Shown here one piece after another: positions 54,616 through 64,000 of a DNA stretch of 64,000 nt. Position numbers and translations under genes: made by a program. Where the stretch lies: the NCBI RefSeq assembly GCF_000330505.1, contig NW_004443550.1, forward strand, positions 77,379 to 141,378, written 5' to 3'. The notes beneath the pieces are model-generated. The model saw nothing but the letters and a program-made list of their open reading frames with translations. It was not told the origin of the DNA and did no database searches. The stretch comes from Entamoeba invadens IP1. Lineage: Eukaryota; Evosea; Mastigamoebida; Endamoebidae. Position 1 is the first letter of the stretch. The number at the start of each line of letters is the position of its first letter.

Positions 54616-55919
54616 TTTGTTTTTTCTGAAAAGCTTTAATACATTTTTGCATTTTTTGTGTTATTATAATTCTTGGTCTTTTTCCCCTCAATTCTTTGGA
54701 AAACAACGAAAAATAGTAAAAGTGTTTTGTCACCTATTTTATTTTTACCATTTATTTATTGTAATAAAAACCCCATATTAATAGAGAAAAAACCATTTAA
54801 CTACAAATAAAAAAATAAAGGGTGATATATAATAAATGGGTGACAATGATAAAAATAAATCAAATAAAAATGTTTTTTATATATGAATAAAAAACAATAT
54901 TAAACAAGTTTATTCTTCTTTTAGTTAAATACTATATACCGAAGTAGTCCTTGGGGTTATAATTTTTTATATTTTTAATTTTTAATTGAAAAGACTCTGT
55001 AAAGAAAAACTGAAAAGTAGTTAAGAAATCAGTTAAATTGCCACGAAACAGAATAGAAATATTATGAACAACAAGGCTTTTAAACATTGGTTGACTATGA
55101 TGTCTCAGGATAAAATATAATCATTGATACAATACCCCACAAAGATGAAAATGCCAAGTTTAAGTTTACTCTTTTTAATTGGTTTGCATTGTTAGAATTA
55201 TAAATTTTCAGATGAAACAAAACCAAAACAGATCGAAAAAGAATTTTTTGTTATTCAATAAATTTAAAACAACTAATATTATTTGATCATTGTCCCGTTT
55301 TTTAGGTTCAACAAAATAAGTTGAAAATTTTTAAAGGAAAAAACTCATTGGAATGTTTTGTCACCCAATTATTCCTCCATCTGTAGAAACAACTTCAGAA
55401 AAAAACGGGTTATTTATACTTTGTCACCGATATTATCCTCTATCTGTATCATAAAAAATTGCTGAATAATATTGAATCTTTAGAAATCACAATTCAATAT
55501 AACCTAATGACCTGATTCTTTACGTTTATTAAAAATAGCTTTACCAAGTATGATTTTTTGCCGCAAAAACAGTTTTTACAGTTTTTTGTGAAAAGCAAAA
55601 TTTCAAATGCATGAAAGTATTATTTGAATAAACACAATTTTAAAATCAAACAAAAACACTGCTTTTACTTAATTTGTTTTATTAATAAAATAGACAGTTA
55701 TTTGATAAAAATGATGAATACTCATGGTGTGGCTTTTCACACTTTTAATTGCCTATTTTTATTGATCTATTTTCAATAAAAACAATCAAAAAACAACAAC
55801 AACAATTAATGTTTCAATAACGGCTTTTTTATTTCATTTTACAAATTATCGGTAGTTTGACAAAAAATAACAAAATTTTAAAATCAAAAATAAATTTATT
55901 GCAGTTATAATAAAAACAA
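54616..55919. other. Spacer with GGTGACAA-type subterminal repeats
   Basis: GGTGACAA or its complement occurs at about 54730, 54838, 55370 and 55423, as do the CAGATNGAGGA ends described for the composite element. No gene. Confidence 0.4.
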
Positions 55920-55935
55920 AAAGAAAAACAAAAAA
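55920..55935 (-). terminator. Pol III terminator (T-run)
   Basis: Directly after the tRNA 3' end on the minus strand come six T, a G and five more T, a normal RNA polymerase III stop. Confidence 0.7.
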
Positions 55936-56007
55936 CAGTCACTGTAGGGGTTGAACCCACGACCTTCTCCTCCGGAGGGAGATGCGCTTCCACTGTGCTA
56001 AGTGACC
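55936..56007 (-). tRNA. tRNA-Arg (anticodon CCG)
   Basis: The minus strand folds as a tRNA of 72 nt. The acceptor stem is GGTCACT/AGTGACT with a G-U first pair. The D arm is GCAC...GCGC with one A-C mismatch and a seven-base loop. The anticodon stem TCTCC/GGAGA encloses loop CTCCGGA, giving anticodon CCG (codon CGG, Arg). The variable loop has five bases. The T stem is GTGGG/CCTAC with loop TTCAACC, and the discriminator base is G. There is no intron and no encoded CCA. Box B (GGTTCAACCCC-like) is intact. The gene is single here, with no tandem array around it. Confidence 0.92.
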
Positions 56008-56773
56008 ATGTTATTTTGTACCATCTCCAAGTGTTTCATTCCGTATAGCAATTTGCAAAGACGACGAACGTTTGTAATACTCGTGTTGTCGCCACTCGAA
56101 TTGACATTTTATCAACTTCATTAATTCAAAAGTGTTTTTTATCATAAATTAACATACTTTCGTTCGTAGAGAATAGATTGTAGTCTTTTTTATTTTTTTA
56201 TTAACAAGATTAACTTTGACAACCGTCGCTAAAATAGAGTATCTTCATCATAACATTCAAAGTTAAATATATTACTTAATTTGATATTGACTTAAAATTA
56301 CAAAAAAACTAACCGTTTTTGTTTGGATTTTTAGTTCTTAATAATCAAAAATGTTTCTTTTATTAAAAACTGATAAGATATTATAAGTTTTAAATTTTTG
56401 GATTATTTATTAAAAATGTTATTCAAAACATATTTGCTTTAATAATTAAGCAAAATAGTATGTTGTGTTTTTGAGTAAAAAATTTCTAAAAAAAACACAA
56501 TAAACTTTAGGAGAGCTAACTCAATAAGGTCATTTGAGTAAGCAGAATAATTTATTTTTAGAAAAATAAAAATTCTTTCAATTAAAATCTTTCATCATTG
56601 TTTCACCAAATGATTCACGTTTTTTTGTGATGTAACAACAAAGTAACAAAAAAACTTAATAAGTTTTGAGCTCTTAATTTGTGGAATGTTAAAGTTTTAC
56701 AATCATCATACGGAGAATAAACACATATCAAAGTGTCAATTGAACCTTTCAGTTAAACGGTTGACGATGATCA
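56008..56773. other. Spacer
   Basis: The 100 bases upstream of the tRNA (56011-56110) are less AT-rich but show no second tRNA fold. The rest is AT-rich without features. Confidence 0.4.
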
Positions 56774-57423
56774 TCAATTAAATAACTCTTCGAATTCTGC
56801 TTTGTTTAATTTTTTTCAATACATTAAAAATTTATTGTCACTTAATTTGTCGATAAAATTCACTCTTTCTTCACTTTCGATAATTTCCTTTTCAATTTCA
56901 CCATTATTATTGAAATTGTTCTTTATTCCATGAAATCAGCACAACTTCATTTTTTCGAAAATGTTCACTAAATCAGTTTTTGTTGGGGTTTTGACTGGAA
57001 TTTACTAATTAAAAATTGACTCATTCCAGTTGAAACAATAGTGTTTTCATTAACTTCCATTTTTAAATCACCATTACCATCAACTAAATCAAATAATAAT
57101 CGTGTATTTGATTTGTAATAAGATTCGAGACCAACAACTTCTTTTTGTTCGTTGTAAGATTGGGTTGTTTAACTTTGAACTTTGTTTCTTTTTTGCCTTC
57201 CCACTTTCTTTGTTTTGTTTCAGTGTTAACCAAAGTTGAGTTGCGTCCAAATGTTGGCTTCTTCGATGTTTGATTGTCGATAATTGTGTGTTTGGTTTCT
57301 TTTGTTTTTATTTAAAAACAAGTCTAGTATATTTTTCTGTTCGTCAACCCATATTGGTACATTTGTTGAGGTCATCGTGTCTCTTTTTGAAATTAAAGTT
57401 ATTGTATGATTATTTGTTAACAT
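56774..57423 (-). pseudogene. Decayed coding sequence of unknown family
   Basis: From 57423 leftward the strand reads as protein in changing frames: VPIWVDEQKNILDLFLNKNK, then SYNEQKEVVGLESYYKSNT, LLFDLVDGNGDLKMEVNENT, EIEKEIIESEERVNFIDKLS and KKLNKAEFEELFN, with stops and shifts between. The composition is that of a charged soluble protein, not random AT-rich DNA. The first block could be a Myb/trihelix-like DNA-binding start, but this is a guess. I do not recognise the family. Confidence 0.45.
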
Positions 57424-57748
57424 TATAACAGTAAAAGATTCAGCCTGTCAAATGACAGCTAAATTCAAAAAAAAAATCTATAATTAGTTAATTGATAAAA
57501 ATAGTTTTTTACTTGAAAATCCATCTTTGGGTAAGCTCTCCTTAATATTTTAATAAAAATTTCAAAAAAATGAATAACACTTTGTTTTTGTCCAAATGTT
57601 AGACAAAAAATAAAATTATTAACAGAAATTTTTTTTGTGATTTGTTTTAAGCTTTTTTGATTGTGTACTTTTTTGTTTTTTAAATGAAACAACTTTTCCC
57701 CTGTATCGAAAAGTTAATTTTAAATAAAAAGCTGTATTAAACTTTTTA
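57424..57748. other. 3' flank of TMK B
   Basis: AT-rich; nothing else seen. Confidence 0.4.
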
Positions 57749-60700
57749 TTAAAGCGTTTTGATAACTTCTACAATTTCGTCAATTTTTGGTCTATCTTCT
57801 GGTTGTTGATTCCAACATCTCTGTATCAATTTGAATTGATTTTCACTCATACTTTCTTTTCTTTCAAGTCTTTTTCCCGAAATCACAAACTCGGCTATTT
57901 TCCATGGAAATTTAAACAAATTTTTGTCATAAGCTTCACACCAGTTCAATGTTTCATAGAATGTTATTCCAAATGAAAAGATATCAGCGCTTTTCTTGTA
58001 TTTCTTTTGTTTTAACACTTCAGGTGCCATATATACAGGAGTACCAATTCCTTTAGTGAAAGTCATGTTCGTCATTAACATATTAATATTTCTTGAAGAC
58101 CCAAAATCAGTTACTTTGGCATTAACTGTTGCTCCCAAATCCAATGAGAAAACCAATAAATTGTCTGGCTTGATGTCTCTGTGGACTATGCCATTGTTGT
58201 GTAAATAACTAATTCCCTTTGCCATGTCTAACATGAATTTCACCTTGACTGCCATGCAAGGCGATTGTTCTCTTTTCTTCTTCATCAAGTCATTTAAACT
58301 GCCATATTCAGCGAATTCTGTGACCATACAGATTCTGTTTGGAATAAATACGGCGCCATAGAAGTGAACTAAATACTCACACCTGAATTTGTCCAACATT
58401 GAAACCTCCTTCTCAAATTCATGAACTTTTGCTTCGTCATCACACCCTTCTCTCAATTTCTTAATCGCAACTTTGTGTCCTCTGAACTCACCCAAATAAA
58501 CTATCCCAAATGAACCCTCTCCAAGTTTTTTCTCTTCTTTTAATTCGTGGTAATCAAGTCGTGTTGTCATTTGTGTCTTCGCGTTGATTGTGATATTTTC
58601 TGTCGTTTCAACACCTTTCTTGATATCAAGACCAACACAAACAATCTTCTCCTCGATGTTACAAGAACATAGCGGCTTTATAAATATTTCAAATTCACAG
58701 GCTTCCCCACTCTTCAAATTTACCAAAGCGGGTTCGGTGCGAATTGTGTAGTAATCACACCCTTTCATCACACTGAATTGAATTTTCATTGGATTTTTAG
58801 ATTTGTTCCCAACACATAACAATTCACGAGTTTCTTTGTTGACAGTGATTTCATTATTAGCACTGCTTTCGTCAATAAATAACATTTTTTCTTTGTTGAC
58901 TACAAGCCAGTCATTTACTTTATAAAACATGATATTTGAACGGTTTATTTTAAATACACAAACGTTCAACATTTTCTTCTCCTCTTTGTTGTGTGAAAAC
59001 AATAAGTATATTCCAACAATTGACAACGCTATTAAAGTGACTATTATTATCACAAAAACAACCGGAAGACCAATGGCCAATCCCAAATTCACTTTGTTTG
59101 TACAAGAAAGACCATCATAACTCGGCTTCTTGCCTTCGACACACATTGAACACAAATCTCTTTTCGCTTCAATACAAAACTCGATTTGAGAAAAATGAAC
59201 ACAAGTCGAGTTAATGTACACATTCTCGTTTTGACATTCGTTGCATGTGTATTGGTTTAAACATAAAGAGCAGTTGTTCATACACGTTTTGCAACGAGGG
59301 ACATTGGAGTCAATGTAATACCCATTATCACATTTCTTACACCCAAACGGTGTTTTTTCTAAACACCCAACCAAACTTGAATAATTTTGACACACCAACG
59401 ATTCTGATGGTATTAAAAAGAATTCTGGTTTACATGTTATACAGGAATTGAGATCTTTACAAACAGCACACGAATAGTGGCAAGCATCACAATCATTTTG
59501 TTTTCTGTAATACCCTTCTTGGCAAATTGCACACCCAACCATGTTTGGCATCTCCTTTTTGCACTTAAGGAAAAAATCTTCTGTTGATTGACATTTGTTG
59601 TCTTTATTCAAGAACTCCAATATGGGACGACAAGACAAACAATGAGTTGCATTGAAACATGTTGTACAACCATTTTCACATTTATGGCAAGTAATATTGG
59701 ATCTGTAATATCCATTAAAACAGGAAATACAACCTTTTGTTGTTTTAATGTTACACCCATCACTTGCATTTTCATCTCGTTTAAGTTGGTTGGTTGTTTT
59801 GCAAGATCCATTGGTTAAAACAAATCCTTCATTGCATTCAAATGCAACGGGTGTCTTAACAGAAATAGATTTCATTGCGTATTTGATGTTGTTGCCTATT
59901 ACTTCACAATATTCTGCTTTAACAATAATCTCGTCAACTCGCATGAATGATATTTCACACTTCAAACATTTATTTAAGTGCGATTTTTGACAACTGAAAT
60001 ATTCTTTTGTTTTACATTCGTTAGTTGTTGTTAAAAGATATTCTTCTACACAAACAATACATTTGTCATTTTGACAAAATGAACATTTTTCCACAACACA
60101 ATTTTTGCAATTGTTTTCAATAATTGAATCTCTGTTTGAAACACAACTCACACAATCGTTTCCCTCAATTGTTTCACATTTATCATTCACAAAACATTTA
60201 TCTTCTTTTATGTTAATTACAAATGAATTATCACATTGAATTCCGTGTATTTTTGAATTTACCATTTTACATTTAACACCGTTTGTTTGCTCGTCTTGAC
60301 ATTCATAACACAAATTGTTATTATCAAGATATTGAACTTCTTTACATTTGAAAATAACATTGTTGTCATACAAATAATCTTTGTTGTTCTCTTCACATAT
60401 TCCATTTAAGTTAACGTTAGAATGTTTGTTACATTGAATACATTTTGTTGATGTTTTATCTTTGTGATAATATTTACAAATTGACTCCTCGCAGTTCCCT
60501 GTTGTTGTTATTCCATTCTCGCAATCTTCACATGTGTTTTTCGAGTTTGTTTTGCACAATTCTTTGTGTTCAAAAGGTTCACACATTTTATTTTGTAAAT
60601 AAAATTCATTTTGACATTTAAGGCATTCGTTTTGTCCGTTTTGAATTTCACAATTGTTGTTGTTAGTTGCACATCCGTTTCCAATAAAAGTTGTATTAAT

Positions 60701-62131
60701 TCCACATTTGATACAATTTCCATTAACAGTTACAAATGGTGGGAAACACTCTTCACATCTTATTCCAAAATTTATTATATTTCGACACAATTTACAATTG
60801 GTTGAATATTTATAACAATCATCACAAGTGCTCGAAGTGTTTTGGTAAAGGTGGCTTGGGCATTCACAAAAATTGTTAACGACAATGAACCTATCTCCAC
60901 AAGAGGTACACTGGTTTTTGTTGGTTTGGCTACAAGTTAAACAATTTGGAATTGTATCACACGGAGAACAACGTTTTTCATCTGGAAAATACCCAAAAAT
61001 GCATTTTTGACATCCATTCACAGCATCACATGTGTTATTTTCACAATTTTCATCACACAAAACACATCGAGTGTTGTCCAAAAAAGTTCCTTCATTACAC
61101 GAAGTACAATTTATTTTTGTATTCCCACAAGTTTTACAAGTTGTATCACATTTTTCACAATCAAACCCCGTTTGATAATAAGAATCTTCACATTCATAAC
61201 ATCCTGTTTCATTACCACAAAACCCTTGTTTGCAATTCTTGCATTCAATACAAGTTGTTTCAATTATATGTGCCAAACCATCAATACAACTTCCACAATT
61301 ATTATTACCACTGTTATAACACGTAAGACATGGGCTGTCACATTTATTGCATTTCCCCAAACTCGGATAATAACCCGATATACATTCTTGGCATCCTGTA
61401 AATGGATTACATTTTCCAGTAACACAATTGGAATCACATTCAACACATTCATTCCCAACTATATAAGCAACTCCTTCTGTACAACTAGTACATTGTGTGG
61501 AAAGTGGACCGTTACAAACCAAGCATTTGTTATCACAACGAGTACATCTTTTATCATTAATATAATAATTGTCATTACAAGAGATACATCCAAGTGTTGT
61601 ACTACATTGCCCCGATTTACACTTGTCGTCACATTTAATACAAGTATTTCCAGAGATATAACTACCATCGAAACAAGAAGAACACTGTAAAATATTATTA
61701 TCACAGTTTTTACAGTTGTTAATAATACATCCCAAACACGAACTATTATTTGAAAATAACCCATGTCCATCATTACATTCAGAACACAAATTTATATTTC
61801 CTTTTGAACACAATTTACAGTTAACAATATTACATCGTATGTTGTCAGTCTTTTGCATAAAATCCCCAACTTTAAACATTTTTGAAACTGTATCAAACTT
61901 AATTGTAACATTCATTCCGTTTGAAAGTCCAATAACAAGTTCTGTTTCTTTAGCACATTTAATAATTAAATTAATATCATTTTCACTCAATGATATGTAA
62001 GAACCTTCAATACTCCATTGATGCATAGAAGAACACTCGTTTATCGTGTTCACACAAACTATTTTATGTTTATCTTTACACCAATACAGACCAATAGAAG
62101 GTAAGATAAATAGTAGTATATAAATAACCAT
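57749..62131 (-). CDS. Receptor-like transmembrane kinase (TMK) B
   Basis: 1,460 residues: a signal peptide (MVIYILLFILPSIGLYW), then about 900 residues of CXXC-rich furin-like repeats starting near residue 100 (CKLCSKGNINLCSECNDG and many similar). One membrane helix follows (1016-1045, LGLAIGLPVVFVIIIVTLIA onward), a juxtamembrane beta-rich segment, and a complete TKL-type kinase domain: GEGSFG (1204-1209), VAIKK (K1224), HRDIKPDN (1317-1324), DFG (1342-1344), and TPVYMAPEVL with the normal APE motif. Compared with TMK A it lacks the N-terminal beta-helix-like region and the large kinase insert. The two share the activation-segment string NINMLMTNMTFTKGIGTP exactly. By family it is a surface receptor kinase; the ligand is unknown. 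The start ATG precedes the signal peptide directly. Confidence 0.94.
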   Translation of the reverse strand: MVIYILLFILPSIGLYWCKDKHKIVCVNTINECSSMHQWSIEGSYISLSENDINLIIKCAKETELVIGLSNGMNVTIKFDTVSKMFKVGDFMQKTDNIRCNIVNCKLCSKGNINLCSECNDGHGLFSNNSSCLGCIINNCKNCDNNILQCSSCFDGSYISGNTCIKCDDKCKSGQCSTTLGCISCNDNYYINDKRCTRCDNKCLVCNGPLSTQCTSCTEGVAYIVGNECVECDSNCVTGKCNPFTGCQECISGYYPSLGKCNKCDSPCLTCYNSGNNNCGSCIDGLAHIIETTCIECKNCKQGFCGNETGCYECEDSYYQTGFDCEKCDTTCKTCGNTKINCTSCNEGTFLDNTRCVLCDENCENNTCDAVNGCQKCIFGYFPDEKRCSPCDTIPNCLTCSQTNKNQCTSCGDRFIVVNNFCECPSHLYQNTSSTCDDCYKYSTNCKLCRNIINFGIRCEECFPPFVTVNGNCIKCGINTTFIGNGCATNNNNCEIQNGQNECLKCQNEFYLQNKMCEPFEHKELCKTNSKNTCEDCENGITTTGNCEESICKYYHKDKTSTKCIQCNKHSNVNLNGICEENNKDYLYDNNVIFKCKEVQYLDNNNLCYECQDEQTNGVKCKMVNSKIHGIQCDNSFVINIKEDKCFVNDKCETIEGNDCVSCVSNRDSIIENNCKNCVVEKCSFCQNDKCIVCVEEYLLTTTNECKTKEYFSCQKSHLNKCLKCEISFMRVDEIIVKAEYCEVIGNNIKYAMKSISVKTPVAFECNEGFVLTNGSCKTTNQLKRDENASDGCNIKTTKGCISCFNGYYRSNITCHKCENGCTTCFNATHCLSCRPILEFLNKDNKCQSTEDFFLKCKKEMPNMVGCAICQEGYYRKQNDCDACHYSCAVCKDLNSCITCKPEFFLIPSESLVCQNYSSLVGCLEKTPFGCKKCDNGYYIDSNVPRCKTCMNNCSLCLNQYTCNECQNENVYINSTCVHFSQIEFCIEAKRDLCSMCVEGKKPSYDGLSCTNKVNLGLAIGLPVVFVIIIVTLIALSIVGIYLLFSHNKEEKKMLNVCVFKINRSNIMFYKVNDWLVVNKEKMLFIDESSANNEITVNKETRELLCVGNKSKNPMKIQFSVMKGCDYYTIRTEPALVNLKSGEACEFEIFIKPLCSCNIEEKIVCVGLDIKKGVETTENITINAKTQMTTRLDYHELKEEKKLGEGSFGIVYLGEFRGHKVAIKKLREGCDDEAKVHEFEKEVSMLDKFRCEYLVHFYGAVFIPNRICMVTEFAEYGSLNDLMKKKREQSPCMAVKVKFMLDMAKGISYLHNNGIVHRDIKPDNLLVFSLDLGATVNAKVTDFGSSRNINMLMTNMTFTKGIGTPVYMAPEVLKQKKYKKSADIFSFGITFYETLNWCEAYDKNLFKFPWKIAEFVISGKRLERKESMSENQFKLIQRCWNQQPEDRPKIDEIVEVIKTL

Positions 62132-64000
62132 ATATGTATTAATTATTGAGTTTATAAAATTGTATAATATTATAATAATTCAAAATCTATTATTATTTAT
62201 TTATTATCAATTTTACAAATGAAAACAATTTCATTGTTTGTATTGATAACATTTACATAAAACTATTAATTTTAAGTTACAATAACAATTATTATTTATT
62301 AATATCAAAATAATATGTATAAATGTTTTGATTTTGGCACTATGAAAACATATACTTTGAATGTTAATGTTGTTTACAAAACTTATGGAAATGTAAATGT
62401 GGTCAAATATTTATCTATTTTTTTGATTATAAGTCAAAATATAATAATATAATTATATACAATGCAATAATCATAACCACATTAAGTTATAACATTCAAA
62501 TATTTATTGATAACATTGTAAAAATATGATATATAAAAATGTAATATCAAGTTATATATAACACAAATCAAATGTATATATATAATAAAGTCAAATATTA
62601 TTGATTAACTTGTAAAACAATCAAAGTAATGTTTTTTTGTAATTATATTTATTATAGTAATATTTATATATGATGTTTATAAACGATCTTTTCTTCAAAT
62701 ATTGTAAGATTGGAAATTTAAAAATTAAGAATTAAATTAAAAATATGAATTATAATTAATTTATAATTAATTTATAATTATTATAAAATGGCAAACTGAT
62801 AATTAAATAAATTGTCGCTTAAATCTTGTTAAACTGTTATGTATTAAAGCATCACTAAATGTTATTTATTATCCATATTAAAACAAATTGTTGAAAATAA
62901 TTAAAAAATTATATATATTTTTTAAATTGATAATACCTCTTTATAAAACCTTTAAAATATTTATATGTTAGGTTTTAAAGTGTATTGTTGTAAAAGAATT
63001 AAATTGTTATTTAAATTTTGTACTATTAATAAAAGTGTCTGATTAATTTTAAATAATAAGCAAATGCTTATAACTTGAAAACAATCAATGTTAGTTATTT
63101 TTACTTAACATTAAGAATAAAATTTAAAAATTTTGGATATTAAAGTGTATTGTAACATTTTAAATAAATGTTATAACTAATATTATTTCATATAAATCGA
63201 AAAATATATTTTAAATAAAAAAAATAAATATAATATAATATATTATTTTTACAAAATAAATTAATAAATATTGTAATAAAAATAAATCGATAATGTTACA
63301 ATAGAAATAAGTATTAAAAACAATATATATTATAGTATAATATAATAATACAATCAAATAATTATTAAAAATGATTTTTCAATGTTATTATATTATACAC
63401 TATCATATATTTTTTAATTATAAATTATTATTAATGCAATAACAATACTTTATAATAATTTAATATTTTAATTATACAATGTAATGCCGTTTAAATATAT
63501 ATTTAATAAAAAAATTATATTTTGTTGTTTGATTTTGTTTTGAAAGATTGATTTTGATATTATATGAAATAATACAGTAAAAAAAATGAACTAGGATCAT
63601 TAAAAATTAGAACAACATTAGTAAAAAATATAAAATGGTAAAAATACATTTTTGCTATAAAACCTTTAATTGACAATAACTTTATTTAAATAACAAAAAT
63701 TTTAATATCGTTTCATTGGTGAACTAAAATCGTTTTTAATATATTTTTTACTAAACTGTAGATCAAAAGTCTGTACTTCCGTATTTTTAGAATTCCCTAA
63801 AATTTTGTTTATATTTTTTATATTTCTTAGAAAACAAAAAACAAAAATATTAAGTTCCAACTAAATTTTGAAAAAATACCAATCCAGTTCAATTATTTTG
63901 TACAATATTGGGAATTTATCGGAATATTAACCAGCCTTTTCCAAAACTTCGATCCCATTATTTGATATGACATAACTCAATACTTCGCACACAACTTATA
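62132..64000. other. Gene-free right end of the window
   Basis: Very AT-rich with TA-rich stretches and no open reading frame or RNA gene. TCAAAAGTCTGTAC (63763-63776) is the complement of 32811-32824 and may be part of a repeat that continues beyond the window. Confidence 0.45.

Larger units (their letters stand above)
48766..55446. mobile_element. Possible composite pogo-type element, tentative limits
   Basis: CAGATTGAAGA, followed by GGTGACAAA, at 48766 corresponds to CAGATAGAGGA, followed by GGTGACAAA, on the opposite strand ending at 55446, each next to TA. A second, inner right end (CAGATGGAGGA...GGTGACAAA) finishes near 55383. The left end is 50-120 bases before a pogo-like transposase fossil, as expected for its own terminus. 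The 6.7-kb span is far longer than one element and includes unrelated repeats, so later insertions or several related elements are involved. Confidence 0.4.

Noticed and set aside
61007..61690. 227-codon open frame opposite TMK B
   Set aside because: Antisense shadow of CXXC repeats, with no start context or family match.

Overview
The window is very AT-rich eukaryotic DNA and reads as an Entamoeba chromosome segment. The evidence is: two giant receptor-like transmembrane kinases (TMK) with CXXC-rich ectodomains, BspA-type leucine-rich-repeat proteins, compact promoters with TATA-like and GAAC-like elements, an intron with a GTTTGT-type donor, and many DNA transposons with no recognisable LINE, SINE or LTR element. 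That transposon profile fits the reptile parasite Entamoeba invadens better than E. histolytica; the species call is inference. Two runs of exactly 100 N (15725-15824, 36139-36238) are assembly gaps.

Host genes, left to right: a Tpt1/KptA tRNA 2'-phosphotransferase (168-773, -); a tetraspanin-like gene with a probable intron (1505-2456, +); an XRN-type 5'-3' exoribonuclease (10120-12105, -); a BspA-like LRR protein (12925-13863, +); a TLDc-domain protein interrupted by a gap (14286-15833, -); TMK kinase A (18241-23085, +); two convergent secreted LRR + Cys-rich surface proteins with GPI-type tails (34167-36116, + and 37349-40417, -); a solitary tRNA-Arg(CCG) (55936-56007, -); and TMK kinase B (57749-62131, -). 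Four of these (both TMKs and both LRR/CXXC proteins) are cell-surface proteins, so the locus mainly encodes surface sensing and adhesion, plus RNA metabolism (Tpt1, XRN, tRNA).

Almost everything between the genes is transposon-derived. I could place terminal inverted repeats (TIRs) and target-site duplications (TSDs) for: a 2.1-kb TA element (3181-5270); a 4.2-kb TIR element (5864-10067) carrying a nested Tigger/pogo element (6245-8482); a Mutator-type non-autonomous element with a perfect 10-bp TSD (23983-25452); a 1.7-kb TA element (27434-29150) inserted just upstream of a broken MULE transposase; a hAT element (29717-31097); a young pogo-like element with perfect 29-bp TIRs and one frameshift (40725-42660); a GC-rich palindromic MITE (43241-43682); and a 180-bp MITE (48584-48763). 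There are also decayed Tc1/mariner transposases (31445-32376, 46532-47597), another pogo-like transposase fossil (48889-50950), an inverted pair of TTAA/CCC-ended repeats 31 kb apart, and a fragment of an HSP70 pseudogene (45972-46330).

No complete novel gene system was found. The most striking signals are the nearly intact pogo element, the nested insertion whose empty site survives in a neighbouring duplicate, the GC-rich MITE with an apparently captured coding-like fragment, and the HSP70 fossil.
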